This document shows positions 24,801-31,689 of a DNA stretch of 64,000 bases, piece after piece. The DNA is from Trochalopteron elliotii (lineage: Eukaryota > Chordata > Aves > Passeriformes > Leiothrichidae), in NCBI GenBank assembly GCA_024734555.1, contig JANPWX010000336.1:2268905-2332904 (forward strand). The letters are read 5' to 3'. A model generated the notes under the pieces. It was not told the origin of the DNA, did not search any database, and saw only the letters and a list, made by a program, of their open reading frames with translations. Position 1 is the stretch's first letter; every line of letters starts with the position of its first letter. Both the position numbers and the translations under genes were made by a program.

Positions 24801-25859
24801 TAGAGGAACTAATGAGCTTCTGGTCTCCAAGGCATTGTCGTGGGGTATCAGCACCAGCCCTGACTCACAAAATTCAGAGCTAGGAGGATCTGAGGGCTCA
24901 GTGGGAGTGCAGAGCTGCTCAGACCCAGTCTAAGAACATGGACCACTCCTCTGGAATAATGAGAACTTGGCCACACCCTGAGGAGGGTCACTGCAGCTTC
25001 TTGAAATACGTTAAGACATTATTAAGTTCAGCGTCTGATGCAGTTCATGAACAAAACCTGAATCCCTGTGATTTCGCATGCTCAAAATTTAATCTGACCT
25101 GACAGAACATTTTTTAAACAGCACTTTTGTCCAGCACCCTGTTTATAAGGACTTAGAAGTTCATACAATTTGCTGCTCCAGTGATTTTCAATCTTTTCCC
25201 AATCTGTGGGCCCCTAAAACCTTCCCAAGACAGCGCAGCCCCCTGTATTGCATATTTAAGGCTACTAAAATAGGTTTACTATTAGCAGTAGGTTTACTAC
25301 TCCTCTCAGTTATTTTTTTCAGGATTCTTCACGGATCTGAGGATTCCCAGCACCCACTGAACAACTCCTGCCCTAAACACACGAGACCCATCACATGAAG
25401 CAAAACCGAGGGAGCTAAATCCCATCCTCTGCCACCAGGTGAAGTCTCCCCTTGAGAACCCCACCGGCCTCAAGCCTCACACAGGCATTTCCTGGTATTT
25501 GTGCCCATAAAGTGCGGCGGCGTCACCGATCCGCATCGCTGCCGATGGCACGGCGCCAGTTTGCGCCTTTGCTGCCCGAATGTGTCACCTTGCCGCTGAT
25601 AACGTAATCTATTCACCGTGTTTGAGTTTCACAGCCCGGTGTGCTCGCCCACACCCTCAGCAGGTTGTTTTATCCCCGCAGCCCACGGGGGGGACCTGAG
25701 GTTCTGGCTCGCTTGCCCCCATCTCAGGGACCGGAGAGCGGATACTCACTCCAGCCGTTCCTCCTCTTTTTTCCGCAGATCAAAGTCCCGTTGAACGACT
25801 TCCCAAACATGCTTGGCTTCTTCATCGGTGAGCTTGGAGAGGTCCAGCTTCCTGCCCAT
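266..25859 (-). CDS. MLPH: Melanophilin (Slac2-a), 16 coding exons, whole coding region
   Basis: Melanophilin is the adaptor joining GTP-bound Rab27a on melanosomes to myosin Va and actin, so that pigment granules reach the periphery of melanocytes. Joined exons on the minus strand give 1,965 bp (654 aa plus stop), somewhat longer than the roughly 600 aa of mammalian forms. Order: Rab27-binding region, residues 1-155 (helix SHD1, zinc finger with Cys 64, 67, 81, 84, 89, 92, 104 and 107, then the SLEWYYEHV helix SHD2); myosin Va globular-tail-binding segment near 205-225 ([12 protein letters not shown]); exon-F-binding coiled region about 320-385; acidic and coiled C-terminal actin-binding part ending in AKPVMTHLS. 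Every junction has GT/AG and matching phase, which strongly supports the model. The start is the ATG before [14 protein letters not shown]. Arg35, the residue changed to Trp in lavender chickens and in human Griscelli syndrome type 3, is intact (CGG). The family call is secure. An alternative exon could have been missed. Confidence 0.95.
293..1199 (-). other. MLPH: MLPH intron 15, 907 bp
   Basis: Intron between the two last coding exons. The only thing recognised in it is a (CT)n microsatellite at 833-871. Several open frames cross it, but they are created by the dinucleotide repeat or read antisense to exon 15. Confidence 0.8.
833..871. repeat. (CT)n microsatellite
   Basis: About 19 uninterrupted CT units in the last MLPH intron. 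It reads as a GA tract in the transcript sense. Likely length-polymorphic. Confidence 0.97.
1200..1297 (-). CDS. MLPH: MLPH coding exon 15 (conserved C-terminal block)
   Basis: Residues 614-646, including [20 protein letters not shown], the best conserved stretch of the melanophilin tail. Reading on past the donor gives an unrelated extension ending in TGA near 1,110, so I end the exon at the GTACAG donor (1,199-1,194). That allows phase-0 joining to the AKPV terminal exon. This donor is weak, so read-through isoforms are possible. Confidence 0.88.
1670..1713. repeat. 44-bp segment, copy 1 of 2 (other at 6,271-6,314)
   Basis: Identical to 6,271-6,314 at 43 of 44 positions and in the same orientation. 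Similarity stops abruptly at both sides. This copy lies in MLPH intron 14. I do not recognise it as a known repeat family. Confidence 0.9.
2352..2500 (-). mobile_element. CR1 LINE 3' fragment
   Basis: Starts with the reversed CR1 tail (cacagagtcatggaatggtt) and continues through ccacgggcagggacaccttc and accaggctgctct, the standard CR1 3' block. It is 5'-truncated, as nearly all CR1 copies are, and lies in MLPH intron 14 in the same direction as the gene. Confidence 0.75.
2912..2969 (-). CDS. MLPH: MLPH coding exon 14 (basic RRKF segment)
   Basis: 58 bp encoding [19 protein letters not shown] plus one base. It matches the LLRRKFSNSL block of mammals. The acceptor is TCTCTTGCAG, the donor is GTAAGG, and the exit is phase 1. 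Confidence 0.9.
2970..3378 (-). other. MLPH: MLPH intron 13, 409 bp
   Basis: Ordinary short intron. I see no repeat or other element in it. The long antisense and sense open frames over it are not supported by splice or family evidence. Confidence 0.8.
3379..3471 (-). CDS. MLPH: MLPH coding exon 13
   Basis: 31 codons. [19 protein letters not shown] is nearly identical to the human block at this place, then a Lys-rich DKAKKKSS run that fits actin binding. It is phase 0 at both ends; the acceptor is CCTCTAAAG and the donor GTGAGC. Confidence 0.95.
3579..3734 (-). CDS. MLPH: MLPH coding exon 12 (actin-binding coiled coil)
   Basis: 52 codons, with [20 protein letters not shown] followed by [20 protein letters not shown], a strong match to the conserved mammalian coiled segment. 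It is phase 0 at both ends; the donor is GTGAGG and the acceptor GTGTTTCAG. Only 107 bp separate it from the next exon. Confidence 0.95.
3735..5512 (-). other. MLPH: MLPH intron 11, 1.8 kb
   Basis: Unique-looking sequence. No repeat, exon or RNA gene recognised. Confidence 0.75.
5513..5698 (-). CDS. MLPH: MLPH coding exon 11 (bird-type insert in C-terminal region)
   Basis: 62 codons ([20 protein letters not shown] at the start, VYRELEEN at the end), phase 0 at both ends. It precedes the conserved [10 protein letters not shown] block. I do not recall a close mammalian equivalent, so it probably accounts for much of the extra length over human melanophilin. The acceptor is CTCTGGCAG and the donor is GTAAGG. 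Confidence 0.88.
5699..7947 (-). other. MLPH: MLPH intron 10, 2.2 kb
   Basis: Holds copy 2 of the 44-bp duplicated segment (6,271-6,314). The rest is unique-looking. Confidence 0.75.
6271..6314. repeat. 44-bp segment, copy 2 of 2 (other at 1,670-1,713)
   Basis: One mismatch to copy 1, same orientation, 4.6 kb away, in MLPH intron 10. Flanks are unrelated. Confidence 0.9.
7948..8139 (-). CDS. MLPH: MLPH coding exon 10 (acidic/coiled, actin-binding region)
   Basis: 64 codons. It starts with the coiled [18 protein letters not shown] and continues through a highly charged [13 protein letters not shown] run, as in mammalian melanophilin (RRKLEELTSNVSD and following Glu-rich stretch). It is phase 0 at both ends; the donor is GTAATC. 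Confidence 0.93.
8795..8985 (-). mobile_element. Possible diverged CR1 fragment
   Basis: Includes caggcaacctattccagggc, resembling the internal CR1 block (ggcaacctgttccagtgcc) read in reverse, followed by pieces like the ...ctgctggaaagcttt... part. No tail is visible. Diverged and uncertain. Confidence 0.4.
9712..9834 (+). mobile_element. CR1 LINE 3' tail
   Basis: Reads tggcacttggggacagagtt, then a gatcttagaagtctcttcca-type block and an ATTCCTATGAATTTTAGGATTCT tail, the usual CR1 3' end. Related to the copies at 20,006 and 27,945. Confidence 0.7.
9938..10021 (-). CDS. MLPH: MLPH coding exon 9 (exon-F-binding coiled segment)
   Basis: 28 codons beginning [20 protein letters not shown], a short amphipathic coiled segment equivalent to the mammalian FELNKHISAVE block. 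The acceptor is CCCTGTAG, the donor is GTAACT, and it is phase 0 at both ends. Intron 8 before it is 4.1 kb, the longest in the gene. Confidence 0.93.
10737..10972 (+). mobile_element. CR1 LINE 3' fragment
   Basis: Carries attaggaagaaattcttccc, gagggtggggaggccctgg, ccatccctggaagtgtccaa and aacagcctgggctagtggaa, in the order of the avian CR1 3' end, with a degraded tail (ctctataatctatgat). Confidence 0.85.
13430..13860 (+). mobile_element. Probable solo LTR of an endogenous retrovirus
   Basis: An AT-rich unit of roughly 430 bp with a TATA-like box (13,517-13,530), a pyrimidine stretch after it, and an AATAAA signal at 13,807-13,812 followed by a CT-rich end, the internal order of an LTR. It resembles LTRs I associate with passerine genomes. 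Exact ends and a target-site duplication could not be fixed, and no gag/pol/env sequence flanks it. Read as an old solo LTR inside MLPH intron 8, opposite in sense to the gene. Confidence 0.5.
14160..14311 (-). CDS. MLPH: MLPH coding exon 8 (myosin Va exon-F-binding, first part)
   Basis: Residues 307-357. It contains [18 protein letters not shown], which matches the mammalian block around ADVDTSDEE, then a basic-serine stretch ([12 protein letters not shown]). This part contacts the melanocyte-specific exon F of myosin Va. The acceptor is CCCCAAAG, the donor is GTATCA, and the exit is phase 0. Confidence 0.92.
14312..15539 (-). other. MLPH: MLPH intron 7, 1.2 kb
   Basis: Mostly unique. A stretch at 15,034-15,290 resembles an old, diverged CR1-type fragment. 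Confidence 0.7.
15034..15290 (-). mobile_element. Possible ancient CR1-like fragment
   Basis: Opens like a reversed CR1 tail (actcacaaatccacagatca) and proceeds through text resembling the ...cagccacaacatcctttac... part of old CR1/L3-type elements. Highly diverged; low certainty. Confidence 0.3.
15540..15726 (-). CDS. MLPH: MLPH coding exon 7 (variable middle)
   Basis: Residues 245-307, in the poorly conserved central region ([17 protein letters not shown] onwards). I chose the acceptor CATCTCTCAG at 15,727 because it alone keeps phase with exon 6. Two nearer AGs would shift the frame. The donor is GTAGGT and the exit is phase 1. A CR1 copy lies 60 bp upstream in the intron. Confidence 0.8.
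15727..17326 (-). other. MLPH: MLPH intron 6, 1.6 kb
   Basis: Contains a CR1 copy (15,785-15,982). The rest, including an open frame at 16,539-17,009, has no support as coding. Confidence 0.75.
15785..15982 (+). mobile_element. CR1 LINE 3' fragment
   Basis: Standard order: ctgcctccagcttgggggcc, ctgtggctgctcctgaatcc, aacctgggacagtggaagga, gagatgatctttac and a tail attctatgactct. It lies 60 bp from MLPH coding exon 7 on the acceptor side, near the likely branch point. Confidence 0.85.
17327..17455 (-). CDS. MLPH: MLPH coding exon 6 (myosin Va tail-binding)
   Basis: 43 codons, from [20 protein letters not shown]. The RLLSVHxFDFE core is the globular-tail-binding segment by which melanophilin holds myosin Va, and it is well conserved here. 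The acceptor is GTGCTCAAG, the donor is GTACTG, and both ends are phase 0. Confidence 0.93.
17456..18164 (-). other. MLPH: MLPH intron 5, 709 bp
   Basis: No recognised element. Confidence 0.75.
18165..18259 (-). CDS. MLPH: MLPH coding exon 5 (acidic linker)
   Basis: Residues 170-201, including the acidic stretch [11 protein letters not shown], which corresponds to the acidic linker before the myosin-binding segment in mammalian melanophilin. The acceptor is CCCCTCCAG, the donor is GTAAGT, and the exit is phase 0. Confidence 0.88.
18260..18861 (-). other. MLPH: MLPH intron 4, 602 bp
   Basis: Separates the 39-bp microexon from coding exon 5. No recognised element. Confidence 0.7.
18862..18900 (-). 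CDS. MLPH: MLPH coding exon 4, 39-bp microexon
   Basis: A 39-bp exon encoding [12 protein letters not shown], with a split codon at each side (phase 1 in, phase 1 out). The acceptor TTTGTTTAG and the donor GTAAGT are both good. Exons 3 and 5 would also join in frame without it, so it is a candidate cassette exon. No long open frame marks it. I place it by splice sites and phase alone. Confidence 0.75.
18901..20322 (-). other. MLPH: MLPH intron 3, 1.4 kb
   Basis: Contains a short CR1 tail (20,006-20,098). Otherwise unique, AT-rich in the middle (19,600-19,960). Confidence 0.7.
20006..20098 (+). mobile_element. CR1 LINE 3' tail, short
   Basis: Contains ctggggacgtggtttagtgg, ggttggactggatcatctag and a worn tail ctgtcatgatctta, matching the tails at 9,712 and 27,945. 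Heavily 5'-truncated. Confidence 0.65.
20323..20459 (-). CDS. MLPH: MLPH coding exon 3 (SHD2 helix)
   Basis: Residues 111-157, reading [19 protein letters not shown] at the start. SLEWYY is the melanophilin form of the second Rab27-contact motif (SGAWFF in related effectors). The acceptor is TTTGGGCAG, the donor is GTGAGG, and the exit is phase 1. Confidence 0.95.
20670..21587 (+). mobile_element. CR1 LINE, about 0.9 kb, next to MLPH exon 2
   Basis: The longest CR1 copy here. It runs through the reverse-transcriptase-side 3' region (ggttcaacagggccaagtgc, tcaggtgagaccccacctgc), the block gccagagggcagggttagat and the end gcagtgattccctgagg. It fills most of MLPH intron 2. Its 3' end lies about 10 bp from the MLPH exon 2 splice donor. 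Its 3' third is very like the copy at 34,898-35,243, so both belong to one subfamily. Confidence 0.88.
21598..21819 (-). CDS. MLPH: MLPH coding exon 2 (FYVE-like zinc finger)
   Basis: Residues 37-111. It carries all eight zinc-binding cysteines as four CxxC pairs (CVHC, CLDC, CKNC, CDPC) and the LNETHC lead-in typical of Slac2/Slp Rab27 effectors. The acceptor is CTACAG. The donor is GTGCTG, a weak match to consensus. A CR1 retrotransposon ends about 10 bp downstream of that donor. Entry and exit are both phase 2, so skipping this 222-bp exon would keep frame but remove the zinc finger. Confidence 0.95.
22082..22145 (-). mobile_element. CR1 scrap followed by an A-run
   Basis: cacagaatattctgagttgg and cacacggatcatt match the beginning of the reversed CR1 tail type at 47,222, then break off into about 20 consecutive A. 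Either a tiny CR1 remnant or a CR1 interrupted by repeat expansion. Confidence 0.45.
23968..23999. repeat. 16-bp direct tandem duplication
   Basis: Two exact head-to-tail copies of gaatagaaaagtaaat in MLPH intron 1. Confidence 0.95.
25750..25859 (-). CDS. MLPH: MLPH coding exon 1 (start codon, SHD1 helix)
   Basis: Residues 1-37, beginning [19 protein letters not shown], the first helix of the Rab27-binding domain. The ATG is at 25,859-25,857 and the donor GTGAGT follows at 25,749. The exon ends after two bases of a codon. Codon 35 is CGG (Arg). I see no clear acceptor just upstream, so this may be the true first exon or may carry 5'UTR back into the CpG-rich block. Confidence 0.93.
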
Positions 25860-26081
25860 CTCGTGGCGGCGAGGGTTGACGCCGATCCCGTTAGTCGCTC
25901 CCCCGAGCGCCGGCTGTCCCGTACCCCGGGATGCTGCTGACGAAGGGGGAAGAGCTCGGCCCCACCTCCGCGGCTGCCCATATAACCGGGCCGGGGCAGA
26001 GCTGCGGGCAGGCCAGCCGGCTCCTGGCAGCACCGCAGCCGCTCTGCCGGGCGAGCCTGCCCGCGGAGCCGGCCGCCGAGC

Positions 26082-26161
26082 NNNNNNNNNNNNNNNNNNN
26101 NNNNNNNNNNNNNNNNNNNNNNNNNNNNNNNNNNNNNNNNNNNNNNNNNNNNNNNNNNNNN
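26082..26161. other. Assembly gap (80 N)
   Basis: Run of 80 N inside the GC-rich MLPH upstream block. The gap length may be nominal. It breaks any promoter reading. Confidence 1.
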
Positions 26162-26480
26162 GCAGGGCTGGCACGGTGCCTATCGGCTGCGGGGACTCCT
26201 CGCCAGCCGGGAGGGCGGCCCTGCCTCCTTCCCCCGGGGTCCTGCCCGCGGCTGCAGCCGCTCCAGACCTCGCCCGCCCGGCTGGGGCTACGGGAGATGT
26301 TTACTCGCTGCCTGCTTGATGCAGGGTGTGCGGATGAAAGGGAGCCTTCAAACGCCTCCCCGGGGAAGGCAGGCCACGGGCTCTGGGAGGGAGCGGAGCA
26401 TCCTGGGGGGCAGCCGTGCCTGCACGCCCGGGAGGACCGGCTCCATCGCGGTGCCTCCTGCCCCACCAGGATGCTCTGCC

Positions 26481-29400
26481 CCCCCCCAGCCCGCTCTTCT
26501 GTGTCTCATCTCATTACACAAATTTTGCCCCCGCCAGCAGTTTGTGAGGAAAACTTCAGCGCATCTGGCTTCCCCCCCACAGCAGAGACTGGCGTCCTGC
26601 GTTGCTCTCACAGCAATTTGGGCAGCTGAGCTTTGCTTGTGGCAATCAGCTTAATTAGGACGCAGCCCTTCCCTCGTTTGCCGTGAGCAAGAAGAGACGG
26701 TCTGACAGGATTTTAAGAAAAGTGTTAAATACACCCCATAGCCAAAGCGATATAAGTTGCAATATATATATCCGACTACCGAGGCTGTTCTCTTGCTCAG
26801 TAAAACACTCCCTCTGTGTCTAGGGATATTAAAGTAAACTCATTTCTCACCTTCATTAGAGCAAATATTGATAGTACTCTTTTTATTTTCCTCCCTGACA
26901 GGAATGTAAACAGGGAGCAAGGTGGCAAGACCAAAGTGGAAAACTATTCTGCCTGCTGGGACTAAAATCCCTGCTGCCCACCCAGGGGTACGGGGAATTA
27001 TCCACCCTGGTAACTCACTTGAAACAGAGATTAGAATAAAACCCTATGAACAGAGCCAGGAAACATTCCAAATCCAAATTAGGATGGATTTTGTGCAGGA
27101 AAGGTGATGACTACGGATGCAGTGTTTGAGCTTGGACATCGGGAATGCATGGTCTTCTCTGGAAGCCAGAAATTGATTTCCAGCCCCTCGTCCAGCAGAG
27201 GTCCCGACAAAAGCAATCAGTTTATTGGCAGGAGGCAGACATCAGTCGGGCAGGTCCTTATGTAAGCGTGTTTGAGAGCCCTTGCGCCCCACTGCACCCG
27301 AACAGCGAGCGGTCAATAGCCACTAATTAACATCACAACGAGACCCTGTCCCTGGGCCTCCCGGTACAACCGCGCCAGGAGCTCCGACCGCCCCAGATCC
27401 CAATACATTCTCCTCCAAAAGGATAGAGAGGTTGCGTTAAATCAGGGAGATGTGGCCTGCTATGCAATGAAAATGTGAAAAATGCAAGTGCTCAGCAGTG
27501 CCAATGCCCCTAAAAAGGGCTGGCTTCGCCAGAAAACCACCTCAAGGGAAATGTCCCCGGGTGCAGCAATAAATTCAAAGTATTCCGTTGGCAAAGGATT
27601 GCCTGGGAACAGTCTGTTTAGGAAAACTCTCCTCCCTCAGCTCACCGGTGTGTATACCAGCAAAAATAGAATTCCTTCCTTTGTTTTTTCATCTTTCAAA
27701 GCAGTTTGTTGGATTTTGAAGCCGTTCATATCCAGAAATCACCAGCTTCCAGCAATCCTCTGCCTTAAGGAGGACAATTAAACCTGCTCACCCACAGCTC
27801 CCTCCCCCATGATGCAACTGTGAATAAAGGCTCCCAAATCTTACAAACTCATGCAAAAGAAAAAGAAAAAAAACCCAAAAGCAAACCAAACCACACACCC
27901 AGAACCATTCAGGCAGACACTGTCACATGGGAGTCTTCAAAAAATGTGTGGTTGTGGCACTTGGGGACACGGTTTAGTGGTGGAACTGGCAGTGTTAAGT
28001 TAATGTTTGGAGTCAGTCTTAGAAGTCTTTTCCAGCCTTTATGATTCCAGGTTGTAGGGCCAGATGATGTCATATGTCTGCCTAAGTCCACCAGCCCCTG
28101 CAGTGACCACACATTTGTGGGGTGGAAATCAGGAGCAAGGATGTAAAGGAAAAGTTACGTGTTTCCTATTAGCTGGAGGCTCAAATGGACCTTGATTCCA
28201 GTTGAATTGGGGACCTGGTGGCAAAATGGGAGGGGGAAGTGTCACAAGCTAAGCCTCTCCTGGGAAACCAGGCATAGACGGATCCCAGGCTCCATTTCTG
28301 ATTTTCATTATTGCCACATGAAGAAAAGAATGGATTTCTGGGGTATCTTTAAGAGAAATGCACTTGTAGCTGCAGGGCCACTCTTTTAAAAATAAGTCAC
28401 ATGAGCTGTTATCTTTGCAGTTCTTGGTAATCCTTTGTAAGACAACTGTGAACTGATATATGGGATGTGGCCATTCATATCACAATGTTTTAACTGATAA
28501 CTGGAAGTAAATCCATAATCAGAGTTCAACAGAACTAATGAGTGAAGATAATATCCAGTTGCTTCTAAAGACAGCAAACACCACCTCAGTGAAGCTGCCC
28601 AACACTCCCACATCCTCATTTTCTTCCTGCTGAAGGGGGTCCCTGTTTGCTCAAACCAAGGGGCAAACCCCCAATAATTTCTCCAGTACCCAATTTTCCA
28701 AACAGCTGCCTTAAGTGCTGCAGAGGGAGATGTGCCTGCACAAGGTGCTGAAATGATGTTTGGGGAGGTGGGGTGATGTACTGTGGTGTCAGCTCCAGCT
28801 TTGCTTCTCACTCCATCAACACTGATGGGTGTTTTGGCTCCCCTCAACGCAGGGTCACCCCAAACACCTGGCCAAGCTAGAGGAATTTCCAAAAGCCAGA
28901 TGGAGTCAAACCAGGAGCACCCATCAGCAGCTCCAGCCCATTTCAAAGCCACAGGAAGAGAGGTCACGGGACCCTTATTGAAAGGAGCATGGCAAAAACA
29001 GGAGCTTCAACAAGCACGTTGCTGCTGACCCCAGGAATTTCCTGGATGCTGCTGTCTCTCCCCTCATCCTCCTGCAATAATCTCCAAGTCATGAGATCTC
29101 CTGGGATGGCATTCCTTCTCCCTTCAGTTTCTTGGCAGCTTTACAAAGACACCTTATCACCACCATCACACTGGGGAAGGACAAGCAGGACAGGGAAGGA
29201 GCTCACAATGCCCCTGCTATTTCTGTATGTGACTCACGAGGGATTGCCATGGGTTTCATCTATTAATACAGCAATTAAATTATGTTATGGTATGACCACG
29301 TCTCATTTGGAATGACCCCAACAGCCTCACTTAGAGAAAATAACCATTCAACTTTCATTATCACAGATAATGATGCTCTGACATCTGTAGCAATTAGGAA

Positions 29401-29490
29401 ACTATCACTGAGAACACAAAAACAAAGTTTGTGGAGTATCATTTATGGGCTGGAAGCTGTAAGGACATTTTTTCTAAGCAATGTGAACAT
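26481..29490. other. Intergenic sequence between MLPH and COL6A3, left part
   Basis: No gene supported. Contains a CR1 tail at 27,945-28,052. Open frames up to 193 codons (28,386-28,967) show no family features and are taken as chance. Confidence 0.7.
27945..28052 (+). mobile_element. CR1 LINE 3' tail
   Basis: ggcacttggggacacggttt, then tcagtcttagaagtcttttc and a tail tttatgattcc. Same subfamily as the tails at 9,712 and 20,006. Confidence 0.7.
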
Positions 29491-29493
29491 TAG

Positions 29494-29815
29494 AGAGCCC
29501 TCTCAGCCCCCACAGCCATTAGACCTCACAGATCCCATAGCCCTCACAGTTCTTCAAAAACCCCATGGGTAAACCTCACAGCACTGACAGCCCCCCAAAG
29601 CTCCCATACCCTACACAGACCTCAAAGCCCACATAACCCAAACAAACCTCAAAGCCCTGACAGCCCTCACATCCCTAACACACCCCATAACCCTTAACAA
29701 ACCCCACAGCTGTCACAGCCTTCATATAACTGATAGCCCTTACAAACCCTATAGCCTACACTGACCCTACAGCCCTTAGAACTCCCATAGCCCTCACAAG
29801 CCCACAGGCCCCATA
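29494..29815. repeat. Degenerate 9-10 bp tandem repeat (CTCACAGCC-like), array A
   Basis: About 320 bp of irregular repeats of short units such as cctcacagccc, cccatagcc and aaccccacagc. It is strongly C-rich and nearly free of G on this strand. The same unit returns in the same orientation at 31,690-31,950. Confidence 0.85.
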
Positions 29816-29819
29816 CCAA

Positions 29820-30160
29820 TATGATGGGAAAAGGGGGTAATATCCCTCAATTTTAACCTTAAAAAGGTGAGGGGCAACAGGGATTCCCTCTCAATTTAAA
29901 CCTTAAGATGATGAAAATGGGGAGGGGGGGGGTATGTTGCCTTCAATTCAAACCCATCACATGGCATAAAAAAGATCTTTCCCTTCCACTTAAATTGGAA
30001 AATGGGGATTCCTGGTCAATTAATTCATACCCTTAAAAACACAGAAAAGGCAGGTTTTCCTTCAAGTGATAACCTTTAAAATAACAGGTGAAGGGGTCTT
30101 CAGTTTAAACACAAACAATAATAGAAAAGGAGGTTTTCCCCTCAATTTAAACCCTTTTCC
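29820..30160. repeat. Degenerate minisatellite, period about 50-60 bp
   Basis: Four to six imperfect copies of a unit that alternates an AAAAGGGG-like purine run with ttcccttcaatttaaaccct-like text (e.g. 29,846, 29,892, 29,942, 30,050 and 30,138). It directly follows array A. Confidence 0.7.
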
Positions 30161-30420
30161 CCCTGAACCCCCTGCCTTTGTTCTGTTATCACCAGGATGC
30201 ACTGCGGAGAAACTGGAGACACTGGGATGCACTGGTGAGGGATGGGGAAGATGAAACAGAAAGGAGAAAGGAAAAAGATCTTTCCAGGGCCCCCAAATGC
30301 TGCCCCACTTGTCACCCTCACCAGCCACACCTGGGGTGATGGCTTTAAACTGAAGGATAGAGGTCAATATACATATAAACACTGGGAAAATAGGTCAATA
30401 TATATATAGACACTGGGAAA

Positions 30421-30592
30421 AGTTCTTTACAATAAGGGTGGGGAGGCCCTGGCACAGGCTGCCCAGAGAAGCTGTGGTTGCCCCATCCCTGGAAGTGTTC
30501 CAGGCCAGGTTGGACGGGGCTTGGAGCAAACTGGGATAGTGGAAAACGTCCCTGCTTTGTAGCAGAGGAGTGGAATGAGATGATAAACGCCA
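30421..30592 (+). mobile_element. CR1 LINE 3' fragment
   Basis: ataagggtggggaggccctg, ctgcccagagaagctgtggt, ggccaggttggacggggctt and gtggaatgagatgataaacg in CR1 order. The final tail is lost. Confidence 0.8.
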
Positions 30593-30639
30593 TAGACTCC
30601 CACTGGAGAGGTCTGTGGGGGGACGAGCCGACTTTAAAT

Positions 30640-31170
30640 CTCTCTGTTTGAGATCCCCCACCCGGGGCTGGGTGTGCTCTGGGACCCGGCCCGGGGGTGA
30701 CTCCGCTGATCCCTTCCAGCCGCGCTCCGCACCAGGGACTGTCTCCAGCGTGGGTTTTTGTTTGTTTGGTTGGTTGTTTTTTTTCCCTGTGGGTCTGAGC
30801 TTTCTCCTTTATTTACTTATTTTTCGCCGGGAAAATAAATAAATAAGTGGAATCCCTCTCCAAAGAGAAACCCGAAGGCGCGGCGATGGCGCGGACGGGA
30901 TGAGCCGTGAGTGGCAGCCAGGCGGGTGTCCCAGCTCCAGTCTTGGGTGTCCCAGCTTCAGCCCTACATGTTCCCACCTCCTCGGCGCCCTCCTGGGAAC
31001 GCAGGTGAGCACAGGGAGCGCGGGCACGGCTTCTTCCCGGCTTGTTACCCTTTCCAGCCGCCCTGGTTTGCTGCATTCCCAAAGCCTGGAGCGACCCCAA
31101 GCTTCTCTGGAAGGTTCTGCACGGCAGCTCGCCTTTGGGAGCGTCCGTCCTCACCGTGCTGGGGCTGCCG
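30640..31170. promoter_or_regulatory. Second, intergenic CpG-rich block
   Basis: CpG-rich segment (e.g. ggcgcggcgatggcgcggac at about 30,878) between two tandem arrays, 4.7 kb upstream of MLPH and about 9.5 kb from COL6A3. No exon of a known protein is recognised. It could be an unannotated promoter or enhancer, or only GC-rich minisatellite surroundings. Confidence 0.35.
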
Positions 31171-31186
31171 GTCGTTTTTCTTTCCC

Positions 31187-31485
31187 TTTTCTGGCCCTTT
31201 TATCCTCATCTTTCTCGACTTTTTTTTCTTTTCCCCTCACCTTTCCCGCCATTATTCCCCCCCCCCCCCCCCCTTTCCCGCCCTTTCTTCCCCCACCTTT
31301 CCCTCCCTTTCTTCCCTCACATTTCCTGCCCTTTTCCACCTCATTTTCAGCCCTTTCTCCCTCATCTCCCCCACCGTTTTATCTACCTTTTCCTGCCCCT
31401 TCCCCATCATATTCCTCACCCTTTTTTGTCTCCCTTTTCCCCTGACCTTTCCCATTCTTTTTCTCTCATCTTTCCCCTCAGCTGA
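31187..31485. repeat. Pyrimidine-rich degenerate tandem repeat with a poly-C run
   Basis: About 300 bp almost entirely C and T, built from variants of tttcccgccctttcttcccc with a period near 25-30 bp and including about 16 consecutive C around 31,256-31,272. It makes long spurious Pro/Phe-rich open frames. Confidence 0.85.
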
Positions 31486-31689
31486 ACCCTGCAGCTGCCC
31501 TGGCCCTTTTCACCCTCAGCCGGGGCTGCCCTGTGTGGCACCACTCTGAGGGGCTGACCCCCATCTCAATCACATTTAGTCCCACTAATCAATGGGACTG
31601 ATTAGTCCCACTTATCAGTCTGATAGCTTGATCCCGCCTGTCAATCACTCCTTCCCCTACCTGTAAATGACCTTGTGCTGTCCCCATGG

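Larger units (their letters stand above)
21820..25749 (-). other. MLPH: MLPH intron 1 (first coding intron), 3.9 kb
   Basis: Mostly unique. It holds a short reversed CR1 scrap with an A-run (22,082-22,145) and a 16-bp direct duplication (23,968-23,999). The part next to exon 1 (25,490-25,749) is CpG-rich. Confidence 0.75.
25490..26480. promoter_or_regulatory. CpG-rich block at the MLPH 5' end
   Basis: Dense CpG dinucleotides and high GC compared with the surrounding introns, spanning coding exon 1 and the sequence upstream of it. The presumed MLPH promoter and 5'UTR lie here, but the centre is missing in the assembly gap, so no transcription start can be placed. Confidence 0.65.

Noticed and set aside
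25746..26629. Open frames spanning the N gap
   Set aside because: They are open only because N codons are unread. Only the MLPH exon 1 part is real.
30900..31549. Open frames of 147-212 codons rich in Pro, Phe and Ser
   Set aside because: Produced by the polypyrimidine tandem repeat and the CpG block. They are open in all three frames, which is the mark of low-complexity DNA.
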